A stretch of 36,390 nt of DNA from CAWGCA01 sp963820955 (lineage in GTDB: Bacteria; Pseudomonadota; Gammaproteobacteria; Chromatiales; Chromatiaceae), in contig CAWGCA010000058.1 of NCBI GenBank assembly GCA_963820955.1, positions 1 through 36,390 on the forward strand. The letters run 5' to 3'. Positions within the stretch are counted from its first letter, which is position 1, and every line of letters begins with the position of its first letter. Positions 9,301-17,428 of this stretch are shown piece by piece. Under the pieces are notes generated by a model. That model searched no databases. It was not told the origin of the DNA and saw nothing but the letters and a program-made list of their open reading frames with translations. Made by a program: the position numbers and the translations under genes.

Positions 9301-9564
9301 GTGGGAACAGTTGAAGAGTGGGAACAACAAGGTTTCAGTTGCGATATATGGAGCGACTCACCCGGACAGGTGTGGAAGGATTTTGCACACGCTACGGACG
9401 AGTTGCTGATGCTGATCGAAGGGGAAATAGAACTCAGTTTTCAGGGCAAAGTGCTCCATCCCGCGCCGGGGGAAGAGGTGTTCATCCCAGCCGGGGTTGC
9501 GCACACCGTAATCAATATCGGTGATACCAGAAATCGCTGGTACTACGGCTACCGCAGAGGCTGA
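9301..9564 (+). CDS. Small single-domain cupin protein
   Basis: An 87-residue protein that consists of one cupin barrel. DELLMLIEGEIELSFQGKVLHPAPGEEVFIPAGVAHTVINIG resembles cupin motifs 1 and 2, with metal-binding candidates E40 and the histidine in AGVAHTV. The first motif lacks the usual HxH pair, so metal binding is uncertain. The start is GTG at 9301, preceded by AGGAG at 9286-9290. It lies 48 bp after the CNNM-type gene and just before a dienelactone-hydrolase-like gene, so the pair may be cotranscribed. Substrate is unknown. Confidence 0.8.
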   Translation: MGTVEEWEQQGFSCDIWSDSPGQVWKDFAHATDELLMLIEGEIELSFQGKVLHPAPGEEVFIPAGVAHTVINIGDTRNRWYYGYRRG

Positions 9565-9568
9565 TTCA

Positions 9569-10228
9569 ATGGCAGGAAAAGAAAAACGGCTGAGGACCGC
9601 GCACGGAGATGAGTTTTCGGTCTACCTCGCCGGCTCTGAACTGAGCCGGCGCGCCATCCTGATTCTTCACGAATGGTGGGGTATCAAACCACACAACCGG
9701 GATTGGGCCGATCGTTTCGCCGACCTCGGCTATTTGGCTCTGGTGGTGGATCTCTACGATGGAAGGGTAACGGACGACCCGGAAGAGGCCGGGCGATGGA
9801 TGCGCGAACTGGATCAAACACTGGCTGACAGCAAACTTCGTGCGGCCATTGAATATCTCAGACTCCCAGGGCGCAGGATTGCCACCTACGGTTGCTCCTT
9901 CGGGGGCAAGGAATCGATGATAACCAGCCTGTTGGAGCCGGACGCGGTCAGTGCCACCGTAGTCGCCTACTGCAGGATGGAGACGCAGGTGGAAAAACTG
10001 CGCAGACTCAAGGGCCCTGTATTGGCGATCTATGCAGAACAGGAGAGAAACTGGCCGGATAAGCAGCAGGACTTCGAGGCTGCCATGGAGCAGGCGGGGA
10101 AGATAACTGAGTCAGTGAGTTACGATGCCGCTCACGGCTTCACTAACCCCGCCAGCCCCCGTTACGATGCGGCGGCCGACCAGGCCGCCTGGGATGTCAC
10201 GCTGGATTTTTTTAACCGGAATCTATGA
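9569..10228 (+). CDS. Dienelactone hydrolase-family alpha/beta hydrolase
   Basis: About 220 residues counted from the ATG at 9569; a longer in-frame GTG start at 9521 would overlap the cupin gene and is less likely. The alpha/beta-hydrolase fold is shown by LILHEWWGIKPHNRDWADRFADLGYLALVVDLYDG, the nucleophile elbow GCSFGG (S110) and the late histidine in DAAHGFTNP. Classical dienelactone hydrolases have GYCLGG with a cysteine nucleophile; here serine aligns with it. The usual acid segment is YAEQERNWPD, with no aspartate at the expected place. No signal peptide is seen. The substrate is not predictable. Confidence 0.85.
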   Translation: MAGKEKRLRTAHGDEFSVYLAGSELSRRAILILHEWWGIKPHNRDWADRFADLGYLALVVDLYDGRVTDDPEEAGRWMRELDQTLADSKLRAAIEYLRLPGRRIATYGCSFGGKESMITSLLEPDAVSATVVAYCRMETQVEKLRRLKGPVLAIYAEQERNWPDKQQDFEAAMEQAGKITESVSYDAAHGFTNPASPRYDAAADQAAWDVTLDFFNRNL

Positions 10229-10573
10229 CGCCGTTGCTGGGAGAGAGTAAGAAGTAAGTGAGTGACGTCGTAGGATTATTCAGTTGGCGGTCAGCGGCTG
10301 TCCGAAAAGTCGAGGGCCATTTTCACCCTCAGCCTTCACCTCATCTGCAGCATAACTACACCCCAGCCATGGGCAAAATCAAGGGTACTTCGAAAAATCC
10401 CTTCCATCGGATTTCTCGATACGGCAATCGAAAAGCGCAGTTTTCGATCACCTTCATTTTCATGCGCTTACGCGCACGACAATAGCGGTGCGTCCCTGCA
10501 CCACGAGGGCAACTCGAACTTTTTCGAGGTGCTCTAAAGTGATCGAATTCGTGCTTTGTCGATTGCCGATGAA
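10229..10573. repeat. Intergenic gap holding dispersed repeat B (reverse copy, about 10383-10536)
   Basis: This gap separates two convergent genes. From 10383 to 10536, read on the minus strand, it carries the segments CACCTCGAAAAAGTTCGAG, GTGCAGGGACGCACCG, GCGCGTAAGCGCATGAAAAT and GCGCTTTTCG in the same order as the copy at 15407-15521. It ends with an extra hairpin (GGAAGGGATTTTTCGA) that is shared with 26076-26131. Short open frames here are repeat-derived and have no homology that I recognise. Confidence 0.65.
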
Positions 10574-11971
10574 CTATGTTGCGATCTTGTTCGGTGTGCT
10601 GTCGATGGTCCCACCATCAAGTATCTGTTCCTGCTTGAGGCCATATTTTTCGACCATTCTGTAAACGCTGCGTTCGCTGATTCCAAGTATCTCGGCGATC
10701 TTCGAGCGATGACCGGAGTAGCGTTCGAGCAGTATTTCGAGGTACATTTTTTCGATATCAGTCAGTGTCGGTTGCGTATCGAAGGAGAGCGAGAGGCTTG
10801 GATCAGTTACCAATTGAGACGCGCACAGGGCTAGATGCTCCTGGCGTATTTTGCGATCGTCACCGGAGAGAATTATTGCCCGCTCAACGATGTTTTTGAG
10901 CTCTCTAATGTTTCCAGGCCATTGATAGGCAATCAGCATTTGCATGGCTTTTTTAGTTATCTGCTTGTTAATGCGCCGGGAAAAGTTGTGATTTTGGATA
11001 AAATGTTCGGTCAGTGCCTGAATGTCCTTTCGCCGCTTGCGAAGCGGGGGGACATCGATCACGAATCCCGCCAGCCGATAGTATAGATCTAATCGAAACT
11101 CCCCGCGGCGGCTCATCTCTTCCAGATCCCGGTTGGTTGCGGCGACGATGCGTACATCGGCCTGCAGATCCTTGGTGCCGCCAACCCGGCGAAATTTCCC
11201 GGACTCGAGTACCCGTAACAGCTTCGCCTGAATACTGGGCTCAATTTCGCCGATTTCGTCGAGAAAGAGTGTGCCGCCTTCGGCGCCTTCGATAAGTCCT
11301 TTTTTCTGACGCTTGGCATCGGTGAAGGCGCCGCGCTCATGACCGAAAACCTCCGACTCGAAGAGTTTCTCCTGCAGGGTGCAGCAGTCGACGGCGACAA
11401 AATTCCGCTTGCCCCTGGGGCTGCATTCGTGAACGGCCTGGGCCACCAGTTCCTTGCCGACGCCGCTCTCTCCCTGTATCAGTACCGAGATATCATTGGG
11501 TGAAACTGCATCGATTAGTTTCTGGGCCTTTTTCAGTGCTGAACTGGTGCCGACCATGAATTGATCCGATTTGCTCTGCAGACGCGCCTTGCAGAACTGG
11601 TGGTCTAGTAGCAGGTCGGCAGTGGCCAGTGTGCGTTCGACAACCAGTTCCAGTTCGTCCAGGGTAATCGGTTTGACCAGATATTCCGAAGCGCCTGCCT
11701 TTATAGCCTTTACTGCATCACGTACTGTTCCAAATGCAGTCAACATTATCACCGGCCCCAACAACGCCAGATTTTTCAACAGTTCAACCCCGTTGGCATC
11801 GGGCAGTCTGACATCCATGATAATAAGTTTCGGCTCGTGTTGCGCAAGATACTCACCGGCAATCTGCCAGTTTGTCGCGGCAAAAACCTCGAAACCTGTC
11901 TGGGTCAGATGCTGGACAACAAGCCGGTTTAGAACTCTGTCGTCCTCGATAACGAGTATCTTTCCTCTCAA
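10574..11971 (-). CDS. NtrC-class sigma-54-dependent response regulator
   Basis: A 465-residue cytoplasmic activator with three domains. The receiver (1-120) carries the acidic pocket at E9/D10/D11, the phospho-acceptor D53 in IIMDVRLPDANG and the lysine in LVKPI. The AAA+ domain (about 140-375) has Walker A GESGVGKE, the sigma-54-contacting GAFTDA loop and Walker B GGTLFLDEIGE. The C-terminal Fis-type helix-turn-helix is SKIAEILGISERSVYRMVEKYG. It overlaps the upstream kinase gene by 4 bp, so the two form an operon. All features needed to open RpoN promoters are present. RpoN promoters at 14061 and 25615, each with shared palindromes upstream, are the obvious targets; this is inferred. Confidence 0.95.
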   Translation of the reverse strand: MRGKILVIEDDRVLNRLVVQHLTQTGFEVFAATNWQIAGEYLAQHEPKLIIMDVRLPDANGVELLKNLALLGPVIMLTAFGTVRDAVKAIKAGASEYLVKPITLDELELVVERTLATADLLLDHQFCKARLQSKSDQFMVGTSSALKKAQKLIDAVSPNDISVLIQGESGVGKELVAQAVHECSPRGKRNFVAVDCCTLQEKLFESEVFGHERGAFTDAKRQKKGLIEGAEGGTLFLDEIGEIEPSIQAKLLRVLESGKFRRVGGTKDLQADVRIVAATNRDLEEMSRRGEFRLDLYYRLAGFVIDVPPLRKRRKDIQALTEHFIQNHNFSRRINKQITKKAMQMLIAYQWPGNIRELKNIVERAIILSGDDRKIRQEHLALCASQLVTDPSLSLSFDTQPTLTDIEKMYLEILLERYSGHRSKIAEILGISERSVYRMVEKYGLKQEQILDGGTIDSTPNKIAT

Positions 11972-13875
11972 CTTCGGTGCTCCGTCTCATGTTCTGGATT
12001 TGGAAAACTCACGATAAAACAGCTGCCCCTGTCAAGTGTACTGCTGACGGTGATTTTTCCGCCATGCCGGTCTACCAGTGCCTGAGTAATGGAAAGGCCC
12101 AGTCCGGTACCCGCTATGTCATCGGCCCTGCGGCTGAAGAAAGGATGGAAGATCTGATCCAGTTCGTCGATATGGATTCCCACTCCCGTGTCTTCTACCA
12201 GGATGTCGATCCACTCTTCCTTTCTGGTCGTCGCCATGGTCAAGACGCCGCCATCGGGCATGGCATGAAATGCGTTCTGCATCAGGTTCAGTATGATAAT
12301 ACGCAGATCGCTCTCGTTTGCGAGTACCCTTGGCTGTGAAGCATCGAGCCGCTCCAGTGTTTCAATGCCATCCTCCTCTGCTTCCCACTTAAGCAGAGAT
12401 AGGGTTTCAGATATGGCCTGGTTCACCGACACAATCTGCGTATCACTGCCGGCAAACAGGCTCATCTTGAGCAGCCTTTCCGTGACCTCGATACAGCGAT
12501 TGATCTCGCTGTCGACCAGTTCCATGCAGTCCTTTATATTTTCGGGCAGTTGAATATCTGACTTGCCGCCGGTTCTCATCGCAGAGTCCAGAGCCAGCCG
12601 CACAGATGCCAGCGGGTTGTGGATCTCGTGCGCTACTCCTGCCGCCAGACGTCCGATTTCCGACAGTTTCTGCTCATGGGATATTTCAACTGTTTTCCCC
12701 AGATCCCTGATAGATTCGACAATCAGAAGCCTTCCGGATTCGTCTCCATTCCTGCCGGGCTCCTGCATTGGCGCGGCATAGACTTCAACCGCCATCCGCC
12801 TGCCGTTCTTAGCGATATGCTGGTGTACAGTTTTTAGCGGTTTGCGATTGGCGGCGATCTTCTTGACCGGGCAGCTGATCAATGTGGGTACGCAGGGCTT
12901 CTCCCGACCGTGACTGGTAAGGTGACAAGTCTGTCCTATTGCCTGGTCTGGGGTTATGCCCTGTTGCTCACAATAGGCCTTGTTGACCAGTAATATATTG
13001 TAGTGCTCATCGATGACCCTAAGGCCATCTGGGTCTGCATCGATCAGTCGCTGTAGGAACTTCTCTTTGCTTTTTATCTGTTTCAGGCTTTCCCGTAGAT
13101 TGTCGGCCATTCGGTTGAAACTTTTTCCAAGCTGGCCCAATTCGTCCTGGCCATCGATTTGAGCCCTTGCATCCAGATTGCCGTCTTCGAGGGAGCGGCT
13201 GACTTCCCCCAGGTTTTTTACGGGTTGCAACACAAAGCGCCGTATGAACCACCAACCACCGATTAGATTGACAAATACCACAATAGCGCCTGCGCCCATC
13301 AGCATCATAGTCGTCGTTCGTGCCTGATGCTGAATTGAATTCGCGCTGTAGTCGACGATCAGTGTTCCATTGACCGGGTTAATTTCTGCCTCACCATGAC
13401 ATTCTCTGCATTCAGCCCGATTGCGTACCGGGTGGATGGTACGCAGCACTTCCCGGCCCTGATCGTCCCTGGTGAAAAAATTGAACGGCTCGGTTCTGGA
13501 CGTTGGATCGAAGTCACAGTCTTCGCAATCTACAGAGAACTTGTCTCCCAATCGTTCCGCACGATCGGAAAAGCGGATTTCTCCGACGCGATTGATTATG
13601 GAAACACCATGAATTTCCTGTTGATCGCCGAGCTGGTCGACGATGGATCGCAACATATCGAGATCCCGCCGCAGCATTGCTTCTTCCAGTGATGTTTGCA
13701 ACAGACGATTGACCTGCTTTGCGGCGTTGGTTTTCTCTTGTTGTAGCTGGCCGAGGTACATGCCAGCGAACAGGATCAGGAACAGGCAGGAGACGGCCAC
13801 TAGTCCCGCGGTGGTCCCAGCGATGAATTTTCTATTGAGACTGGATGATATCCAGAGAGAAAACGGATCTGTCAT
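11968..13875 (-). CDS. Membrane sensor histidine kinase with periplasmic CXXCH heme-type site
   Basis: A 635-residue kinase. One helix lies at about 18-42 and another at about 188-212; they enclose a periplasmic sensor region. That region contains CEDC (117-120) and CRECH (156-160), followed by NPVNGTLIVDYS. CXXCH is the covalent heme c attachment signature and appears in redox or NO/O2-type sensors. HAMP follows (about 210-265), then a PAS domain (about 275-390) with four cysteines (C302, C317, C328, C335). The HisKA box AAGVAHEIHNPLASV has H416, and the HATPase domain has LNLMQNAFHAMPDGG, VEDTGVGI and GTGLGLSI. It is coupled to the RpoN-type regulator. The ligand or redox signal is unknown; heme attachment is inferred from the motif alone. 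Confidence 0.92.
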   Translation of the reverse strand: MTDPFSLWISSSLNRKFIAGTTAGLVAVSCLFLILFAGMYLGQLQQEKTNAAKQVNRLLQTSLEEAMLRRDLDMLRSIVDQLGDQQEIHGVSIINRVGEIRFSDRAERLGDKFSVDCEDCDFDPTSRTEPFNFFTRDDQGREVLRTIHPVRNRAECRECHGEAEINPVNGTLIVDYSANSIQHQARTTTMMLMGAGAIVVFVNLIGGWWFIRRFVLQPVKNLGEVSRSLEDGNLDARAQIDGQDELGQLGKSFNRMADNLRESLKQIKSKEKFLQRLIDADPDGLRVIDEHYNILLVNKAYCEQQGITPDQAIGQTCHLTSHGREKPCVPTLISCPVKKIAANRKPLKTVHQHIAKNGRRMAVEVYAAPMQEPGRNGDESGRLLIVESIRDLGKTVEISHEQKLSEIGRLAAGVAHEIHNPLASVRLALDSAMRTGGKSDIQLPENIKDCMELVDSEINRCIEVTERLLKMSLFAGSDTQIVSVNQAISETLSLLKWEAEEDGIETLERLDASQPRVLANESDLRIIILNLMQNAFHAMPDGGVLTMATTRKEEWIDILVEDTGVGIHIDELDQIFHPFFSRRADDIAGTGLGLSITQALVDRHGGKITVSSTLDRGSCFIVSFPNPEHETEHRS

Positions 13876-13910
13876 CCTGTTACACCTGATTTCACTTGGC
13901 CACCGTTACT

Positions 13911-13925
13911 CTGTCAATTTGGCAG
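13911..13925. promoter_or_regulatory. Palindromic activator-site candidate 1
   Basis: CTGTCAATTTGGCAG fits CTGNCA-N3-TGNCAG, which recurs at 15170, 15235, 25720 and 25786. Its centre lies about 157 bp upstream of the -12 element of the RpoN promoter at 14061, a normal distance for an NtrC-type upstream activating site. It is also only 36 bp before the kinase start codon, so binding could affect kinase-regulator expression as well. Confidence 0.6.
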
Positions 13926-14060
13926 GGCCTAATGTCGCTTTGTTGCGTTCATTAAAGATTTCTGATGGTTGAGCTATCTGGCTGCAATCTCTCTGTCAGT
14001 CAATAGCATACGACTATTTCAGTGGTATTACACCTAAGTCGAAAGGACTTTTAATAGGCA

Positions 14061-14076
14061 TGGCATATGAATTGCT
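14061..14076 (+). promoter_or_regulatory. RpoN (sigma-54) -24/-12 promoter
   Basis: TGGCATATGAATTGCT matches the sigma-54 consensus TGGCAYR-N4-TTGCW at every fixed position, with GG and GC separated by exactly 10 bp. Transcription would start near 14087, leaving a leader of about 51 nt before the strong ribosome-binding site GGGAGGAG and the ATG at 14138. The adjacent, divergent operon encodes an RpoN activator. Confidence 0.8.
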
Positions 14077-14137
14077 ATATCTTTAGTTCCCAGATGTCAT
14101 TCGATAGAGCTACAACAATTTCGCGTCGGGAGGAGCA

Positions 14138-15088
14138 ATGGGGAGCATAAACAAACTATTCGCAGGTAGTCCGATAGTCTGGTTTTCTTTGGCCATGACG
14201 CTGTCGTTATTTTTTCCATTGACCGGCGTGGCCGATCAGGGTACATCGCAGGATTTCAACGGGTTGCAGGAACAGTTGGAGCAACTTGGCTGGAGGGTTG
14301 AACGCTCGTCTGATGGCGACCTTGTGTTGTGGCCCCCGGGAGGGCAGCCAGCGGGGTCGCCTCCAGCCGCCGTCGTAATGCAGGCCGGTGCTGCTCGGGA
14401 CAAGACTATTTCGGCCACGGATATCGAGTTGTTAAGGGAAAGCCTCAGTGACAAGGGTTGGGACGTCCGCCAGAGTGGAGATGGTTCGTTACTGCTGTAT
14501 CCCGATGTCGCGCAAACCGACGCCGGGGTTCCTGCCACCCACGAAACGGAGGAAACAGACCAGTTTGAAGATGTGCGGGCACTGCTGAGTGCCAGTGGCT
14601 GGCGGGTCGAAAGGGATAACGACGGCAGCCTTACGCTGTATCCAAAGGTTACCAGCGAAGAGGAATCGAAAGCGGGTGCCAATAATGCCGTGCTACAGGT
14701 CGATAGCTCCGATCTGAAGGGGGTAAGGGACGCGTTGCTAGCTTCCGGATGGCGGTTGGACGAGGAACCCGACGGAACCTTGCTACTCCGCCTGGATAGC
14801 GATGTCTCCGCTCAAGGTAGGCGTTCCGGTGCGCGAGGTGTTCAGGGGGTGCTCGTCGACCCGGTTGCCAGCGGTGAGATCAAACTGCCGGTGGACAGCT
14901 GGTCAGAGGCTCATAGAATTGCCAGTTTCTGGCTCGAGCAACAGCCGCGCAAGGACCTGAACATAGGAAAGATCAGAAGGGTAAACTGGGTGTATCTGGT
15001 CAGTATTGTTGGAAACTCGAAGCCTTTCCGTTTGAACAATCAACTGGCTATAAGAGACAGGGACGGCCTGATCATACCGCTTTATTGA
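14138..15088 (+). CDS. Secreted protein with four GW-x-V...DGSL-x-L-Y-P repeats
   Basis: A 316-residue protein of unrecognised family. An N-terminal hydrophobic segment (about 10-31, ending in TGVADQG) looks like a signal peptide. Four repeats follow at about 43-66, 97-122, 145-169 and 193-219. Each has an amphipathic helix ending in GW, then a short pair of strands: GWRVERSSDGDLVLWP, GWDVRQSGDGSLLLYP, GWRVERDNDGSLTLYP and GWRLDEEPDGTLLLRL. Acidic, Ala/Gly-rich linkers separate them. A distinct C-terminal region (about 240-316) contains SWSEAHRIASFWLEQQP. The ribosome-binding site is strong (GGGAGGAGCAATG), and an RpoN promoter precedes it. It is probably exported to the periplasm or cell surface; function unknown. 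Confidence 0.8.
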   Translation: MGSINKLFAGSPIVWFSLAMTLSLFFPLTGVADQGTSQDFNGLQEQLEQLGWRVERSSDGDLVLWPPGGQPAGSPPAAVVMQAGAARDKTISATDIELLRESLSDKGWDVRQSGDGSLLLYPDVAQTDAGVPATHETEETDQFEDVRALLSASGWRVERDNDGSLTLYPKVTSEEESKAGANNAVLQVDSSDLKGVRDALLASGWRLDEEPDGTLLLRLDSDVSAQGRRSGARGVQGVLVDPVASGEIKLPVDSWSEAHRIASFWLEQQPRKDLNIGKIRRVNWVYLVSIVGNSKPFRLNNQLAIRDRDGLIIPLY

Positions 15089-15127
15089 TGAATCTGAGAT
15101 TTTGGGAAATTCTCGGCACCACGGTTG

Positions 15128-15249
15128 CTGATGCCTTGACAGCAACGCATGGTCAGGGTTTGCATTGAATTGCCAATTTGACAGGGAAAAATTTACCAGG
15201 AAAATAATGACTTAATAATAATGTCAGTATTAGTCTGCCAAACTGACAG
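15128..15249. promoter_or_regulatory. Cluster of palindromic activator-site candidates (2 and 3)
   Basis: TTGCCAATTTGACAG (15170-15184) and CTGCCAAACTGACAG (15235-15249) match the CTGNCA-N3-TGNCAG form seen upstream of both RpoN promoters; the first has one outer mismatch. CTGATGCCTTGACAG at 15128-15142 keeps only one complete half-site and is a weak third candidate. I searched 15250-15420 and 15696-15801 for GG-N10-GC and found no correctly spaced RpoN promoter. The cluster is therefore without an obvious target. Confidence 0.5.
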
Positions 15250-15406
15250 AGATTCGTATATTTTCTTTCGTCGACTGGGGGCAAAAAGTATAATTTTCTG
15301 ATGGGCATTATCTGCGTTCCAGGGGTCGAACTCTCGGTGGTCTTTAGGTTTATCTCGATGAATTCAGTTGATGACGCCCCTGCGATAAGTCCCAATAAAG
15401 TGATTT

Positions 15407-15521
15407 TTAGGGCATCTCGAAAAATTCGAGATGCGCGTGTGGCGCAGGGACGCACACTATTTTCGCGCGTAAGCGCGTGAAAATGAGGCCGATCGTAAGT
15501 GGCGCTTTTCGTAGTATCCCC
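15407..15521 (+). repeat. Dispersed repeat B, forward copy
   Basis: The copy starts with a perfect hairpin, CATCTCGAA-AAA-TTCGAGATG (15413-15433). It continues with GCAGGGACGCACACTA, a second hairpin CGCGCGTAAGCGCG, and GGCGCTTTTCG. The same order of blocks occurs in reverse at 10383-10536, and parts recur at 26076-26131 and 30803-30862. It lies directly against repeat A. Confidence 0.65.
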
Positions 15522-15523
15522 TG

Positions 15524-15695
15524 GGAACCTCTGATTTATTCGTCATTCCGGACGAAGCACAGCGTAGATCCGGGGCAGTGGGTGCAGGGACGCGCCGTTT
15601 AGGACCTAAGGACGGAATCCATCTTAAAGTAATCAATAAGTTACTGGATCCCGGCCTGCGCCGGGATGACGGAGTAAGAATAAATCAGAGGTTCC
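15524..15695 (+). repeat. Dispersed repeat A, full copy (MITE-like)
   Basis: A 172-bp element bounded by perfect 17-bp terminal inverted repeats, GGAACCTCTGATTTATT at 15524-15540 and its complement at 15679-15695. Inside the left end is CGTCATTCCGGACGAAGC, and inside the right end GCCGGGATGACGGAG. A copy of identical length lies at 25901-26072. No coding capacity is evident. Short size, inverted ends and dispersal suggest a non-autonomous mobile element. I did not find a convincing target-site duplication. Confidence 0.75.
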
Positions 15696-15801
15696 TTAGT
15701 CAACACTGGACTCTCCCGCCTTGGCTCTGTAGTCATGAGAACACATTGCATGTCTTATGGACTAGGTGAGCAGGGTGGAGTCTAGCGGAGCAGATAATAC
15801 C

Positions 15802-17349
15802 ATGATAGTTGTCCACTCTCCGGCGGCCCATCTGAAGATTCTCACTCACGTTTTGTCCACGATTTGCCTGCTGATATTCCTCGTGAGCAGCCTGCAGGCC
15901 ATGGAACCGTTGCAAGAGAGCCCCACATTTGAGTTCGGTCCTTCCCTGCCCTGGCTAAATGTCGACACGCCTTTGACCCTGAAACAACTCAAGGGGAAGG
16001 TGGTGATACTGGACTTTTGGACCTACGGCTGCATCAATTGCATCCATGTGCTTCCCGACCTCAAGCGACTTGAGAAAAAATATCATCCCTATCTGGTGGT
16101 GATCGGCGTCCATAGTCCAAAGTTTGATCGGGAAAAAAACCTTGCTGCGCTGCGAAACATCGTATATCGATACGCAATCGAGCATCCCGTGGTAAATGAC
16201 ATCGAATTCACTATCGCTGGGCACTTCGGCATGCGTGCTTGGCCGACCCAGGTGGTTCTGGACCCTGCCGGCGATCCACTGGGACAGGTCGTAGGGGAGG
16301 GAAACTACGATATTCTGGACAAGGCAGTGGGGGATCTGATCGAGAAATACCATGACGACCTTGATCCTAGGCCAGTGCCTATTGCATTGGAGAGGGTGCG
16401 ACTGGACCAGACTCTGCTTGCTGCCCCCGGAAAGATTGCGGTATCGAGCAACCGTGTCGCCATCAGCGACACCCTTCATCACCGCATCCTGGTAACCGAT
16501 CACAAAGGCGCTATCGAGGCCATTGTGGGTGGTCCAAAGGCTGGACGGATTGATGGTGACCTGCAACACGCGGCCTTTTCATCCCCGCAGGGCCTGGCTT
16601 TCGACAACGATGACCTGTACGTGGCGGATACTGGCAATCATCTAATACGCCACATTGATCTGAAACGCGAAAAAGTATCCACAGTGGCCGGCAATGGCGA
16701 GCTGGATCTGGCGCGGTTCGGTGAGTTCGATGCCCTCTCCAGTGGTCTTCGCTCTCCCTGGGGGCTCGCCCTGAAGGGTAGCACACTGTATATCGCCATG
16801 GCCGGTAACCATCAAATATGGCGTCTCGATCTTACTGCTGGGAAAATCAGCCGCTACGCAGGCAGTGGCCAGGAGGGTCTGAAAGACGGTGATCTGGCGT
16901 CATCTCGTTTCAGCCAGCCGAGCGGACTCAGCATTTGGCGTGATTGGTTATATGTAGCGGACGCGGAAGACTCTGCAGTAAGGCGCATCGATCTTGGAGA
17001 TGGGAAGGTGGAGACTCTGATTGGCACCGGCCTGTTCGATTTCGGCGATCGGGATGGCCCCTTCGATAAGGCATTGCTGCAACATGTGCTGGGCGTTGCT
17101 GCGGTGGATGACAATCGCGTTGTCATCGCTGACACTTACAATAACAAGATTAAGTTACTGTATTTGGAAGACCGCAGGATAGAGACTCTAGGGAGTAATT
17201 CCAAGCAGTCGCCCGGCGCATTGAACGAACCCGGTGGCCTGGCAGTATTGGGGAACACTCTTCTGATCGCAGACTCCAACAACCATCGCATCATGGCCTA
17301 TGATTTGAAAACCAAGAGCCTGGTGCAGTGGAAACTGCAAATTCCGTAA
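15802..17349 (+). CDS. Exported thioredoxin-like / NHL-repeat protein
   Basis: A 515-residue protein counted from the ATG at 15802; an in-frame GTG at 15766 is possible but puts extra residues before the signal sequence. Residues 11-33 form a signal peptide (LKILTHVLSTICLLIFLVSSLQA). A thioredoxin-like domain follows (about 45-180), with FWTYGCINCIHVLPDL giving the CINC redox motif at C77/C80 and WPTQVVLDP containing the cis-proline area. The rest (about 190-510) is a propeller of NHL repeats, with recurring patterns such as LYVADTGNHLIRHIDL, LYVADAEDSAVRRIDL and LLIADSNNHRIMAYDL. The architecture is that of NHLRC2-like proteins, here with an export signal. It may handle periplasmic thiols; the partner is unknown. 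Confidence 0.88.
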   Translation: MIVVHSPAAHLKILTHVLSTICLLIFLVSSLQAMEPLQESPTFEFGPSLPWLNVDTPLTLKQLKGKVVILDFWTYGCINCIHVLPDLKRLEKKYHPYLVVIGVHSPKFDREKNLAALRNIVYRYAIEHPVVNDIEFTIAGHFGMRAWPTQVVLDPAGDPLGQVVGEGNYDILDKAVGDLIEKYHDDLDPRPVPIALERVRLDQTLLAAPGKIAVSSNRVAISDTLHHRILVTDHKGAIEAIVGGPKAGRIDGDLQHAAFSSPQGLAFDNDDLYVADTGNHLIRHIDLKREKVSTVAGNGELDLARFGEFDALSSGLRSPWGLALKGSTLYIAMAGNHQIWRLDLTAGKISRYAGSGQEGLKDGDLASSRFSQPSGLSIWRDWLYVADAEDSAVRRIDLGDGKVETLIGTGLFDFGDRDGPFDKALLQHVLGVAAVDDNRVVIADTYNNKIKLLYLEDRRIETLGSNSKQSPGALNEPGGLAVLGNTLLIADSNNHRIMAYDLKTKSLVQWKLQIP

Positions 17350-17428
17350 AACTTCGACCGAGTGGTCTCAGCTTTTCCCTTGATTTATTGTTGCTTGATT
17401 CGGTGATGTGCGGTGTTGAGACTGCGCA

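Noticed and set aside
10258..10485. 75-residue plus-strand open frame after the hydrolase gene
   Set aside because: Most of it is dispersed repeat B; the translation has no domain features.
15303..15318. Possible RpoN promoter TGGGCATTATCTGCG
   Set aside because: GG to GC distance is 9, not 10, and the -12 TTGC element is absent. Mentioned only as a near miss.
15153..15455. Minus-strand open frame of 100 residues
   Set aside because: It overlaps the palindrome cluster and repeat B, lacks a ribosome-binding site and shows no recognisable motif.
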